Below, in pieces: positions 39,246-51,656 of a stretch of DNA of 64,000 bases; the stretch's first letter is position 1; each line of letters opens with the position of its first letter. The translations under genes and the position numbers were made by a program. Origin of the DNA: Lytechinus variegatus (taxonomy: Eukaryota > Echinodermata > Echinoidea > Temnopleuroida > Toxopneustidae); the NCBI RefSeq assembly GCF_018143015.1, contig NC_054746.1, positions 12,887,532-12,951,531 on the forward strand. Reading direction: 5' to 3'. Below the pieces are notes generated by a model that worked only from the letters and a program-made list of their open reading frames with translations, had not been told where the DNA came from and ran no database searches.

Positions 39246-40625
39246 AAGTGGAGCGCCTCCTGCAGTCTCGCCTGCATTACGCGATGCAATATAGCAGTAT
39301 AGTACTGACTTATAAAACGACAATGATATAATTATTTACAAAAACACCAATCATATGAAAATAATATACTATGTTCATTGACCCTAAATGACATTTGACT
39401 TGTCAAATTAATAACATTGAATTGGCCTAGATCATATAGATTATATTAATAAATCATTCTTATTTTTATTATTTGATTAAAAAAAATGGTTCTGTCAATC
39501 AAATTAAGTTATATTTGTGTAAAATTTCCTCTAGTTTTTAGCTTCATATCATTAAGTTTGTACCTAATTTAAAGTGTAAGACAATTTGTATTTATGTCCT
39601 TTTTTTATTAAAACATAGCGCCATGAGCGTCATGCTTGACGGATGTGCGCTATGCGCACCATTATTATTATTATTTCATGAACTATACAGTGCGTATCAA
39701 AAAAAGTTTACACTTAGAAAAAATCCTGTCAAATTATACATTTGTAATATCCGGAAGATTTTTTCCACATTTTAACATTGGTACAGATCCATTTAATCAA
39801 TGACGATATAACTGTCGAAAAATATTTCCGCTTGAGTAAGCACCATTTACTTTTGAAAAGGTAGTGAAAATTATTTGCGCAGAACTTTGAAATAGTTATA
39901 GGAATAAAAGTAGACCTTAATCATGAGGAACATGGGGAATTTAGCTAGTAAAATTGATTTGAAGATATCTTTTACATTTTTAAACTTGTTTCCTTGCCCA
40001 AAACACTGCGGAGAGTGCATTGCCCCCCACTCCCCCACACACTGAGGCCATCGTGACGATATTTGCTTTACACTGAGCTGTGATTTACATGAAATGGCTT
40101 AGGCTTGATTTTCATTTGTTACTCATCGTGAAGCTTGGGAAAAGTGTGGTGAAACAAATACTAAATAAAAAATGAAATTTAATCCCGCTTTAAATGATGA
40201 AAACGTAGTGAAAAAATGCTGGAGGTGTCTGATATGCGCAAACAGATTTCTATGAGCTTTACAAAAATGGACAGTACTCACTCAAGTGTAACATTCTGTC
40301 AAAACTTTTACTTTCATTGGATAGATGAGACCCAAACCCAAGATTATATGTGAAAAAATTACCCACATGTTGTATATCTTTTATTCCCATGGCTTTTTCA
40401 AAGTGTAAACTTTTTCTTTGATACGCACTGTATATAGTTATAATGGCGATTCAACAAATACCCCCTAAATGGTGAAAGTTTATTAACCTTAAATGACCTT
40501 TGATATTGGCCATGTGACTTAAACTTTCTTAGTTATGATGACATCTCAAAAACTTAACCTTCGGTTAAGATTTCACTGTTGACGCCGTCGAAAAACGGCT
40601 TCTATCATAACAGTGAGTCTCGCTC
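39246..40625 (+). repeat. DR1-type repeat element, copy 5, interrupted
   Basis: The 5' end GGAGCGCCTCCTGCAGTCTC is at 39246; the 3' subunits with TTATAATGGCGATTCAAC and AACTTAACCTTCGG resume at 40432-40625. A Tc1/mariner-like element (39688-40430) and a degraded SINE-like tail ending in ATT repeats lie between. Confidence 0.7.
39688..40430. mobile_element. Non-autonomous Tc1/mariner-like transposon
   Basis: Perfect-looking terminal inverted repeats CAGTGCGTATCAAAAAAAGT and CTTTTTCTTTGATACGCACTG, with TTTACACTT/AAGTGTAAA just inside, and TA on both sides. 743 bases with no transposase frame. Confidence 0.85.
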
Positions 40626-42937
40626 TGAAAAAGTAAAAAAAAAATGACCGGATACATTATCCCAAATTCATTTCACATATACGCGCATGTAATATTGTAC
40701 CCAGCAGAGTTGTTAATAATTTTCAGTCGCTGATACCTTGACGGTGTCTGAATTATTTATTCACATGAACAGTTTTAGATACAGCAAACATTAAAGTTAA
40801 GGTGTTTTCTTTCCAAAAAAACGTATGTAGCATTAACCAACACTATTCAACAAATTATGGGTAAAAGGGCATGTACGTCTGCAAATATGTTTCTGTCATA
40901 AATCATTCGGGCATGAATAAACTAACACAAAGTCAGGGCAAGCGGGGAGCATTAGACATACTCTTGAATATAAAAGAGTGGTAAGGTATGCCACGTCAAT
41001 AATTATTAGATTAAGCCTACTGTGTATTTTTTTTATATTTATCCTCAATTGAGGTACTTTATTATTCATAAAATATCAAAGGATACAGGTTTTTACATTA
41101 ACAAAATTCACATCATATCACACAACAATATTTTACAAGAAATACAAAAAATACAATAAATATGTTACTTATACTAACAGTCACAATTCATCGGCCCGCT
41201 GTCACCCGTCGAGAACGAGAGAACAATAGATTCAGTGGACTGAATTCATTGTTCTCCGGCTCCAACCATGCCAACAGGCCAGCCAACAGCGGACCAAAAA
41301 AAACGTGACTGGTAGTGTATTCACTCAAAGTAAAAACGTATCTTCCGCAACTCAGTTTCATTAAATCTTTTCTGATTATACTTTAAACTTAGGTGAAATC
41401 TTATTTCTGCTTTCAATAGATAGTTTCCATGTAATACATGTTTCTTTTTATCATTACATTCTTTGACATAATTCTTATATACAGTATATTGGGCATAATT
41501 AAGGATGAAATTGACGAGTTTTGTTTTTTGGTTACCTATATCATATCCTATAATAATCAATTTTTCATTAATGTCAATATCAAGGCCCAAAATATTCCGA
41601 ATAAGACACGAAACTATTTTCCAAAATAACCTCACTTTTTTGCATGGCAATAAAAATGACATATAGTTTCTTTGCAATTGCAAGTAGGATATAAATTATC
41701 ATTCGAAATCCCCCATTTGCATAAATTGTCTTTACTGGGCAATATTCTGTAAAAAAGTTCAAAATTAAATTGTTTTATTTTATTGTCATTAATTTGCTGA
41801 AATTTGAATCTAAATACTTGACTCCAATCAAATTCGTTTGACAAGTCTAAACGATCTTGCCAAAGATGTAAACAAACGGGTTCTTCTTTATATTTATCCA
41901 TGCACTAACAAACTATAATAGTGTTTAGCTGACATTTTCTCGACATTTATTGAGTCACCTGTTGCTAACTCAATCACATAGGGTTCTTCTTTTTGTAGCC
42001 GTTGTGGGGTTCTTGTATTACGTAATTTCTCTAACCAGAAGTGTGGAAATGCCTTTTTGAGTTTTGACATTTCGAAAGAAGTAAGCAATTGTCTGCGGTT
42101 AAAATAGTTGCTAATACATGAAAAATCTTTCCAATTCCCATCTTCTATAATCTGTCCCACTGTATAAATCCCCTCTTTGATCCAGTTTTGAAAAAATAAC
42201 GTTTCTTTCTCATGTTTTATATTACTATTATACCAGATAATTTATTGGTTTACTTTATTTCAGACCACGATCTAAAAAGGTCAATGTAAAACACGTTTAA
42301 TTGTTTTCTTTTGCATATTCTTATTATATCATTTTTTGGCAATTAAATCTCAAACACATAGGAATGTCAGAAATTTTACTGATCCAATAATTGAATAAAA
42401 TTTTCCATGATGTTTTTTCACCTGAGATATATTTTTGAATCCATGATAAACGAAGAGAAGAACATTTGTAAATTAAATTGACCATTCTAAGGCCTCCTTC
42501 TATTTCAGAATTACAGCATACATTTCGCTTGACCTTTTCAGCTTTGGAATTCCATAAAAAAGAGTATATTAATCTATTTACCAATTTAATTATTTTCAAT
42601 GGTACTGGGACTGCTGTTGCTGTATATACTTATTGTGAAGTGACTAAATGCTTTATGACAGTCACCTTCCCACACAAAGTTAGTTTTCGCATTTTCCATA
42701 AATCTAAAGTACTTTTTATTTTCTTCACTTTACCTTCCCAATTAAAGTTTTCAACTTCTCTATGACATTGTATGAAATTTTCCAACATAAACCCCGAGAC
42801 ATTTTATATCATTTTCTGTAAATTCTAAATCCTCAGTGTTTTGGACATTCATATTTAATCTCATGAACTTAGATTTTGACCAATTAATTTTGGCACCGGC
42901 ATTTTTACCAAAATTTTCTTCTTCTCTCATTATTTCT

Positions 42938-43465
42938 TTAACTAAGTTGACAGAATCTGCAAAAAATTGTAGTATCATCTGCAAACTGAACTATGCGAAT
43001 ATCTATGAAATCTGAACAATCTGATTCAGGGTTAGGTACTTGAATACCTCTAATTCCTGAATTCTGTTTAACTTTTGCTGCTAAAACTTCTGCCAAAATA
43101 ATAAACAAAAGGGCAGACAATGGAAATCCTTGTCTTACACCCCTGTTAATCGAAAACCTTTTAGATATCCAACCATAATTCATTATTTTACCACTGGCGT
43201 TATTATACAAAGTCTTAATCCATTTAATAAACGAATTTTTAAAACCAAGTTCTTCTAGTAAAGTGAATAAGAAATTATGATTAACGGTGTCAAAGGCTTT
43301 CTTAAAGTCTAATGACATAATGATACCAGGTGTTTCAGTACTTTGACAAAAATCAATTATGTCCTGTACAAGTCTAATGCATTCAGGTGCAGAACGATTT
43401 TTCATAAAACCAAACTGATCTTCAGATACAATGCAATGAATAATTTTCTTCAATCTAACAGTCAA
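42938..43465 (-). pseudogene. LINE reverse transcriptase core (fragment)
   Basis: A 175-codon frame carries RT blocks: FGFMKNRSAPECIRLVQDII, IIMSLDFKKAFDTVNHNF (catalytic Asp), GVRQGFPLSALLF and QFADDTTIFC (catalytic YADD-like box as FADD). The block order and spacing fit the L1/Tx1 clade. It is isolated by frame breaks on both sides. Confidence 0.9.
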
Positions 43466-44256
43466 AAGCCGAGCTGCTAATTTGTGATATGGGCCGCCAA
43501 TTATCTAGAAGATTTTTGTTACCCTTTTTATACAAAAGAGTAAGAATGGCTTGACTTTGAGTTGAGGACAATTGTGTTTTGTCATATCCCTGATTCAGGC
43601 TGGCAACTACCATCTGTTTCAGGCCCCTTCAAAAAACATTTATAAAATTCAACACTTAAGCCGTCACTACCAGGTGACTTGTTCAGATTCATTGACTTTA
43701 GTGCAAGCCAACATTCATTTTCTGTAAGCTTTCCCTCACATATATTTGCTTCTTCATCATTCAAAACATATAACTTTAAGTTACCTATATATTCTTTAAA
43801 ATCAGATCTTACATCATATTTTTGATACAGTTTAGTATAGAATTCATGTATATTTGACAAAATTTTCCCATCTTCCTTAATACTCTTTCCATTAATATCA
43901 ATACAATCTATTTCTTTCTTTTTGCCTTTTGATTTTTTAAGCTGGAAGAAATATTTAGACGAGTTCTCTCCAAACTTTAGCCACCTTGCTCTTGAGCGAA
44001 CATACGCACCTTTGCATTGATATTCATACCATTTATTGATCTCACGTTTTAAACGACTAATTTCGTCTACATCTTTGCTACGTTGATCTTTATCTAGTTT
44101 TTCACAAAGTTGATTATATCTTTTTTTCAATGTGTGTTATATGTTCCCTCTTCTTCCTTGACACATCAGAAGCATACTTAATGCTGAACTCCTTTATTTT
44201 AACTTTACACATCTCCAACTATATTCCATTTTGATCTTTTTAATAACATTTGTTAT

Positions 44257-44493
44257 GGGCAATTCCACAGGTTGGTCCAAATCATGTAACGTGAGTAACC
44301 GACACATTCCAAAGATTTGCCAGGAGCATAATAGAATTTCCCAAGTTTTGTTTTTATACAAAGGATAGTCAGACTGTGTACTTTGTTGTGATAAGGAGAT
44401 GTTTAGTTCTTATCAATAATAACGGAGTTACAGCTCCAAGTATGAGTCAAGGTGTCTCCAAATGTAACGTGAGTAACCGTGGAATAGCCCTTA
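44257..44493. mobile_element. MITE nested in the LINE
   Basis: Ends GGGCAATTCCACAGG and CCGTGGAATAGCCC are inverted, and TGTAACGTGAGTAACC occurs at 44286 and again at 44464. LINE coding sequence stops on one side (DDEMYKK) and resumes on the other (KIKEFSIKYASDV), so insertion is clear. Confidence 0.75.
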
Positions 44494-44639
44494 TGCCCTT
44501 TTTTTTTATACATTTCATCATCAAGTAAGGAATTGTTCAATTTCCAAAAACTCTTTCCCCTCTTTTTTGTTGTCACCTAAAGTTTCATCGAAACAGCATT
44601 ATGATCACACTTTAATACTGTGTATACCAAAGTAAGCGT

Positions 44640-46140
44640 ATCATAGCTATTAAAAATATGAATGCAAATCAATTGACATGTGATTTATAATAGATGATCT
44701 ATTTTTCAGACTCCTTACAGATGACTTAGATCTGTTTATGAAGCAAATATATATACCAAATTCTACCTTCAAACATCCCTGGATACAGTAGAAGAAAAGA
44801 GAATGGATGTGTGAATAAAATGGGTATCCACCCAAGCCAATAGGTGATTTGAATAAAGAGAAAATCAAAGCATTTGCTAAAAATTTCATCTAAATAGATA
44901 TCAATTTAAACAGTTATGACATTTTAACATTAGGTTAATTTTTCACAGAACGGTGACTTAAATTCTATACAACACAACCAAAATGATATGCTAATGGAAA
45001 GACGATGTTATCACTTACTCACTTTCCTTTCGTTTATTGTTATATGAAATTAAATTTTCCTCATTACAACGTTAAACAATGTTTGGTTTATCCTTGTGGA
45101 ATTGTTATCATTGTTACATATTGAGGTAAAATGAAGATTAATTTATATTTCCCTTCTTTCCCCTTCCACAGGCTTCTTTATTTTCAAAAAGCAGTTACTT
45201 CGTATAAACATTTACAATTTTTTCCGACAAATATTAAATAAACATGGTATACACATAATTCATAAACATAGACATGTAGCCAAACTGACTTATTATGCAA
45301 TCAAGTTGTCACAGCCAAAGCAAATTTGGCAAGAAAAAAGGAGTCTGATACATATAAGAAGATGAATATTTCTTATTGACAAATATGCAAATAATATAGA
45401 CTTTATTTGTGACTGAATACAAAAGAAGTAATATGTGGCATCATCGACCCTCTCATTTTCGTATCATCTGTGTTGTACATTTGACTAATTTGTAAAATTA
45501 TGAGGAAAACTTCTAAAACATCAGTATTTTAATATTTTCCATCCATTTATTAAAACTTTATCAGTGCTGTGCTTTTCAATTTTTTCTCTTTTTATTAAAA
45601 TCCACTTTTTAATTGGCGTAGACTTTCCTTTTATGCAAGTATTATCGTGTGAGTAAAAGAATAACATCATTATCATGAATATCCTGAAAATAATTCGTTC
45701 GGTGGCGTTCCCGAAAAAAAACCCCCATAACAACAAGGGCAAAAACACGGTCGCTAGCGATTTTTTTTTTTGGGGGGGGACACTACCTGCTTCCTGCCCC
45801 TGTCAGATATACGCCAGTGTCTTATCTCTTGAAAGTGTCTAAATGTAAATGTTATTCAATTCAATCAATTCAATTCAATTTATTCAAGTCCATAAAGGAA
45901 ATTTGTTTTGGGATTTACATACATACATACATTTCATGACAACGACTAAAAATACATAAGTGAAAGACATGCAAAAATATGAACGCCGGTATGAACGGCA
46001 ATTATAAAGAATTAGTGCACCCTTACAGATATATACAGACATAATATCAACACAGAAAAGAAAACTCCTACGAGGCACCATCTCCTATGTAAAGGTACGA
46101 AAATGCGGATGATACAATCCCTAGATAACTTACATTATTT
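44640..46140. other. Intergenic sequence with LINE-tail-like repeats
   Basis: CAATTCAATTTATTCAAGTC at 45875 resembles the AT-rich 3' end of L2-type LINEs on the minus strand. Bases 45540-45640 resemble one arm of the TTAAAGG fold-back family. No gene is recognised. Confidence 0.4.
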
Positions 46141-46145
46141 TGTGA

Positions 46146-46472
46146 GTGATATATTGCTCCCGGCCAGGTCTAACGTCTACTCCAGAGGATGTCTATCATA
46201 TTGCCGGCAACAGCTCACCCAAAGTAAAGCTCGATCTGTCCACTCTCCCAATTCAAATTAAAGATGATTTCACACAAAAAGACACACCATCATCCGATTC
46301 ATGGATCGAAGACAATATACTATTGTCTTATGCACGCAAAGAGACGATAATTCTGATGAAGAAAGAAATGATTTCTCCGGTAATTTCTGACTCGAAAATG
46401 GCGTCTGAAAATGGCGCGAATACGTTGTCTCTCGCACCCGGACTCTCGCACTGGTATGATACGAAGTGGTAG
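46146..46472 (+). CDS. Unrecognised 108-codon ORF
   Basis: The frame encodes a hydrophilic peptide including LDLSTLPIQIKDDFTQKD and WIEDNILLSYARKETIILMK and ends at TAG. Its composition looks more protein-like than nearby random frames, and the preceding region opens before the Met. No family, splice partner or homologue is recognised; it may be an exon or a fragment of a mobile element ORF. Confidence 0.25.
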   Translation: MIYCSRPGLTSTPEDVYHIAGNSSPKVKLDLSTLPIQIKDDFTQKDTPSSDSWIEDNILLSYARKETIILMKKEMISPVISDSKMASENGANTLSLAPGLSHWYDTKW

Positions 46473-46904
46473 TGGTGAGTGGGAATTCCCCAGCAAGTGT
46501 TCGATACCGCTTTGATTAACCTTTGAACCGAAGGACGGTGACTCGTCTAGATCAGCGAGGCGTTTTCATTGTATAGTAGCAGCGAATGACGGCGACTTGC
46601 ATGTTATGACGGCGACTTGCATGTTTTCAATTCATTTCAGTTCAATTCATGGTTTATTTTAAATAAAAATCAAACATTATCACAACCAAAAGGTTGGAGT
46701 TAGCATGATTAGGCCTATACAATCCTTGTGCTTTCATACTTGACTACATTTTTCTATCATGTAGCGCTTGTGTTAAATGAATGCTGCTGTAAAGATATTG
46801 ACATGTCGCTTGTTCACAAATCAGAAGCAGCCAATTAAAAGTTGAAAACTCCATTTTTTATTGTTCGAAAATAGACATGAAATTAAACAGTCCAAACATT
46901 GCTT

Positions 46905-47098
46905 TGCTCAATTGATCGTGGACCCGGCAGCCGCTGTGTGTGCAGCGCCAGATCGACGAGGCTCTATTTAAATCGTTGAACGCCAAACGGGGTAGCAGCA
47001 ACTCCCATCCTTTGGTCTGACGCGGCCGGGGTTTGAAACCCCGACCTCCCGGTTCTGAGACGGAAGCTCTACCAATTGAGGCAACGCACCAGTAAATG
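46905..47098 (-). mobile_element. tRNA-derived SINE, minus strand
   Basis: The minus-strand head GTTGCCTCAATTGGTAGAGC (A box) and GGTCGGGGTTTCAAACCCC (B box) is followed by TTGCTGCTACCCCGTTTGGC. The acceptor-stem ends do not pair, so it is not a tRNA gene. Confidence 0.7.
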
Positions 47099-47324
47099 AC
47101 ACTAAGGGGGTGTTACAAAAAAAATATTTGCAATCAATCACAAATATTCTGTTGCAATTTTACAATTGATTTATCATTTTGTACTAAAGCAAATCTGATT
47201 ACACACCTTGTCTCATGGAGCAGATTAGCCATCAATTGCAAATTTGCAATTAATTGGATGGCATATGCTTGATTTCGGGAACGAAAATAGACTTGTAATC
47301 AATCGAAAGTTTCTTGCAACCAAG

Positions 47325-47430
47325 GGCGCCGGAAGCTGGGGAGGGGGCACTTGTCCCCCCCTCAAATAATTTTTTTTTTTTTGGGGGGGGAGGGGGCAAA
47401 ATGAGATTTTACCCCCCCGTGTGCCCCCTA
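47325..47430. repeat. Poly-G/poly-C bordered repeat
   Basis: GGGCGCCGGAAGCTGGGGAG with CTTGTCCCCCCCTCAAATAA followed by poly-T and poly-G. Same class as 20690-20905. A partial MITE (GGGGGTGTTACAAAAA) lies at 47106. Confidence 0.5.
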
Positions 47431-47689
47431 AAAGTAGAAAAATGATAAATTATTTAAAGACAAAAGTAAACGATGAAGGCACTTTCTGCCCCAAAATTGT
47501 CAGTTCCATTATTTGACAAAAATAAAACTCACCCCTGACGAGGCAATTACATATCATAGTAAGCCTCGCGTCTTTTGACGACACGGTCGCCCAGAAGCGC
47601 TCAGACCGGACCCGATGTCACTAACGCTAGTTACTCGAGCAACATATGAAATCTATATCTTAGCTGTTAAGCCCAGAAACCATATACTA

Positions 47690-47975
47690 CTCTCAGTCTC
47701 AGTTTCTCGTCTATCAATTTTCTTCTTCCGAAGAAGTAAAATTGATAGGCGAGAAATTAAAAGATTGAGAGTAGGTCCTGGAGTACTATTTCTTAAAAAT
47801 GTGTGTACTTCTGAAAATGACTGTAAAACAGAAAAGGTATAAAGAGTTAACGAGGCTTGAGTAGTTGGATTATTGGATAAATGAGAGGATGCTAGCTTGA
47901 GTAGGCGAATGGAGTGCAGAGCAGGAATACTCATCTATCAACTACTCAAGCCTCTTCAACCTTTTCTGGTTTACT
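47690..47975. repeat. Double inverted repeat
   Basis: A hairpin at 47690-47777 (CTCGTCTATCAATTTTCTTC against AAAATTGATAGGCGAG) is followed by a wider one: GAGGCTTGAGTAGTTG at 47858 against CAACTACTCAAGCCTC at 47939. Non-coding fold-back remnant. Confidence 0.6.
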
Positions 47976-48129
47976 GTCCTTTTCAGGACTACGCTCATTT
48001 AAACAAAAAAATTACTCGACTATCATTGTCCAGTTCCTCCCCTATCAATTTCACTTCTTCCTCTATCCACTTTTTCGGAAACCCCACATGGTGTACCGTC
48101 AACCACATCCACTATGGAATGTTACTGTT

Positions 48130-49185
48130 TTCTTCTAAATAATGTTACATTATGTAAATTATGAACTGCGGTAGTTTGTTAATCAGTTCATGATTATTTA
48201 CAAATGAATATTTCCTGGAATTCGATATTCATAATTCCCTAATTATGGTCACATTTCCCCCAGGAAATATGTCAAGAAAAAAGAAGATTTTGAAGGAGTC
48301 ATCCAAAAGTGCTTCCCAGCCATGCACAACATGCATAGGAAACACATATTCGAGTAATTTAATGATTTTCAGAAAAGTTTTAAATTAGATTAAATTTAAG
48401 CTTGTCATATTTCTTTTTTCCTCCAGTTACAAAATATGAAACGTATTGCCCACGCATGGATAATCAGGGACTATCTCCAATGCTGATGTCAGAAATGATT
48501 TGCATAGAATGGGGATTTAAATGCTAATCGACGTCTGCCACGTCAGAACAGTATGACATTTTGAATCTGAAAAAAAAACATTCATTAGAATTTCTTTTGT
48601 TTAATACACTCAATGTTCTGACAGGAATAACTTGAAACTCATCATGATGATTGTGCTCTCTTGCGTCGTCCGTTTTATGTAAATTTACATAAATAAATGT
48701 TCTTGAAAGGATATTGCACGAAAAATTTCTGGTATTTTGAGTCAATATAAAGCGTAATACGTAATCTAATTGATCAGACATGAAAACCAGATTCCGAAGC
48801 GATCGTTTTGCCCATAGATTTCATAGGTTCTCATAAATTATGAGTATAGTCTTTAGTAGTGAATTCTATGTTTAATTCTCAAGAAATCTATTTTTGAATG
48901 CTCTTAGAAACGCAACTTTTATATTCCATTTTTACACAAAGTCCGAATCGTGGTGGTCCCTCAGTCACCCTCTCCCGCTCGATCGCTTCGGTATCTCATG
49001 CTGTCAAAAATATTGTGTCCCCTTCGGGATTTTGCCCCCCAAAACTGAAAGTGTTCCAGCGCGCCTGCTTGCAACGCCCCATAAGTCTTCATTTTATCTG
49101 TCATAATCAGGACAAGACAAGGCAAAAGAGGATATAGATTATAGAAGGGGGAGGGGGAATGAAGGATCGACTAAGAACATGAATA
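48130..49185. other. Intergenic sequence, nothing recognised
   Basis: No gene, RNA or clear repeat is supported between the double inverted repeat and the poly-G element at 49190. Confidence 0.4.
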
Positions 49186-49189
49186 AGCA

Positions 49190-49302
49190 GGGGCGTCGAT
49201 CCATTTTTCAGATTAGGGGGGGGGGCAAAATCATAAAGTGAATCAACGTTCCATAGGCGCTCGATTACACAAAACAAACAACCCCCCACACATATATAGG
49301 CC

Positions 49303-49335
<33 letters not shown>

Positions 49336-49795
49336 ATATATATGAGATAGAGACACATATCTCAACAACAAATTAATGCGAGCGCGAAGCGCGAGCTGAA
49401 AATTTGGATATTTCGATCTGAAAAAATTGAGTTAAATGGACGTTTTTAATAAAGAACAAGATATATAGATTATTGCAAATCGAAGCGGGAGTTCTTTTGA
49501 GGTTTAGAACTGAAAACAGGACATTCTATTTACCAATTTAATCATGAAAAGTATGGGTTTCTGCCATCGAAATGATTTCAATCTGTAAAAGCTGACATTT
49601 TAAGCACGATTTTAAATAAAGAACAAGTTTTGTATCTCAATCTCGCTTGCTGATCTCTGCGTAACATTACAATCTTATCCTTTTTTGTACATGCGGAATT
49701 ATGGGGGGGGGGGGCAAAACGATGTTTGCCCCCCAATATTTTCATTGGTGGGGCGATCGCCCCCCTGCCCCCCAGGATCGACGCCTCTGTGAATA
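49190..49795. repeat. Poly-G repeat with inverted GCGTCGATCC ends
   Basis: Begins GGGGCGTCGATCC and ends GGATCGACGCCTC. Inside are a (TA)n tract (49295-49345), GCGAGCGCGAAGCGCGAGC, and paired G/C runs near 49215 and 49710. Likely a non-autonomous DNA element. Confidence 0.6.
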
Positions 49796-49984
49796 AGTGT
49801 CAATTGCATTCAGTGTTAAAATGACCAAGATTTTAGATAACTTTGACTCGGAATGGTGTGGCATCAGCTGAAAAGTCACTCGATTCTGAATCAAAATAAC
49901 TCGGAAAAGACTCAACGAGTCACTTTAACTCGAAACATATTTGACTCTCACCTGTCACCACTACCAAATCAAATATGAGCACAA

Positions 49985-50256
49985 AAGGGGACGTCGTGGT
50001 TAAGACTGTCTTCTTTCAATCTAAAGGAAGTGGGCTCGATTCCAAGCCATGGTGTGTTTTCCTTCAGCAAGAGCTTTACCCATATTCTGCACTCAACCCA
50101 GGGGAGGTAAATGGGTACCGGCAGGAAGTAATTCCTCAAAAAAACTGTGCGCACCGGAATCGGTAGACTAGTTTAGCCGGGGTAATCTAGGAGCGCTTTG
50201 AGCACCTAGCAAGGTGGATACGTGCGCTATAAAAATCCTATATTATCAAAAGACTT
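49985..50256 (+). mobile_element. tRNA-derived SINE, full length
   Basis: Head with TCGTGGTTAAGACTGTC and B box GGGCTCGATTCCAAGCC; body with GGTAAATGGGTACCGGCAGG; 3' end GTAGACTAGTTTAGCCGGGG and GAGCGCTTTGAGCACCTAGC, ending GTGCGCTATAAAAATCC. The same family occurs on the minus strand at 63146-63400. Confidence 0.8.
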
Positions 50257-50259
50257 CTC

Positions 50260-50960
50260 AAACAAAGTGCGGACCCTGCACATATCTTTTTTTAAGAATG
50301 AGACTAATGAAATGGCATTTTATTTGGTATATACTTTAATGCATCTTATAATCTGCATAATAATCATGATACATAGTTTTCAAAATGAAATTTCGTTGAT
50401 AGTTTCCTAATTTCAGTAAGTTCTACATATCTCACTCTCAAATGTTCCTTTATTCAAATACTTTATTGAATCAATTTGCTGGGTAGATATTAGTGTTCAG
50501 AGCTTCACCATTTGTCATTTTTTTGTGACCAATTCTTTTCAAAGTACAGTAGTAAGCATACCCAAGTTAACATAATTGATAATAACTATATAAAGCCTCC
50601 AATTTTCTAAATTATAATTATGATTTCAATACCCAACAATATTTTGATTAACATTAATGCCTCCTAGTTGCTTTAGTTAGCGGTTTCTTTCCATGGTCTG
50701 GTGCATATAAAGTGCTTTTCTTAAATAAGTAAATCAATGTATTTCAATTCCGAGAGTAAAACTTAATATAATTTCGATGTTGGTTTCACTTTCCGAAAAT
50801 AGCTTGACATAAATGTGATTACAATCATTATGCTACTTTATTTTATGATTCGATGGTATATCCTGTTTTTTATGATTAGAGAATAGTTGAAGGTTGTTTA
50901 TAGCCCAAAAGTATCCGGTTTATTTTTCAGTCGTTATCGTATAGTTGAAGCGATGTGCTT
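50260..50960. other. 3' flank of the TMEM145-like gene
   Basis: AT-rich sequence downstream of the TAG at 50964; probably 3' UTR near the gene, with TTTATT (minus-strand AATAAA) candidates near 50919 and 50838. Nothing else recognised. Confidence 0.4.
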
Positions 50961-50963
50961 TTC

Positions 50964-51656
50964 CTACTCCGCCTTGGCAGGCTTGTTCTTGTGCCTGCGA
51001 GCGAGCTTTAGGAATCGTTTGAGCTTCTTCTTCTTTGTTTTCAGATCCATAACCTAAAGGAAAGATGAAAAGAAAGGTAAAAAAGATGAGACTGAGATCG
51101 TATTAAAAAGGAAGATGATAAACGATAAAAAAAGTGATAGATGTAAAATTTTTCCTGAATACTGACTTTGGTGCATGTATCAAGTGCCCTCTATTTTTCC
51201 TTGGTAATCATTTGACACCATTTTAATCAAAATCAAGGTTTTAATAACGCTTATTCTTATTCCTTAATGATTTTCGTAATCATTTTCATTTGCAATAAAA
51301 AAATGACGAAAGTTTTTTTATCGAGTCAGATATGCAGCTCCGAAACTGTAGAATCAACATCCCCTTAAAATTAGAATGGCCTAATTTATGTACTTGCTTT
51401 CAAAACATTATTGGAAACACATCTGTGTAGGGAAGCGTTTTAGTAGATCATAATTTTTTGTACGTAGTATAAGCAATTGGAGTAAATACAGCGCAGTAGA
51501 GTATAGCTATACAGTAAATGCGCTATACCAATTCATCATCATATTATTATTAATTACCGTTTGTTGGATATCAGAAGATGTGTCTGGAGTCATTCCCGGG
51601 TTGGTTGATTTTGGAAATCGTCTGTTAGAAGGCTCCTTCCGGGTCTTTTTGGAAGG
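50964..51656 (-). CDS. Last two exons of the TMEM145-like gene, basic C-terminus
   Basis: Exon 51656-51558 (33 codons) begins PSKKTRKEP. Terminal exon 51053-50964 encodes VMDLKTKKKKLKRFLKLARR followed by a basic end and TAG. The Lys/Arg cluster could bind membrane lipid or act in trafficking; this is speculative. Candidate AATAAA-type poly(A) signals (TTTATT on the plus strand) occur near 50919 and 50838. Confidence 0.8.

Larger units (their letters stand above)
41025..44640 (-). mobile_element. L1/Tx1-type LINE, 5' truncated and broken
   Basis: In minus-strand order: endonuclease end (CDHNAVSMKL, then KRGKSFWKLNNSLLDDEMY) at 44640-44500; RARWLKFGENSSKYFFQLKK and NLNKSPGSDGLSVEFY at 44130-43600; RT core SLDFKKAFDTVNHN, GVRQGFPLSALLF and QFADDTTIF at 43465-42940; WNSKAEKVKR with EGGLRMVNL near 42540; and C-terminal PTCNCKETICHFYCHAKK with VRLFWKIV near 41690-41640. 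Several frame breaks show it is dead. A 240-base MITE is inserted at 44257-44493. The 3' UTR runs to an A-rich end near 41025. Confidence 0.9.

Noticed and set aside
46905-47098. Functional tRNA gene on the minus strand
   Set aside because: Promoter boxes are present but the acceptor ends do not pair and a SINE body follows.
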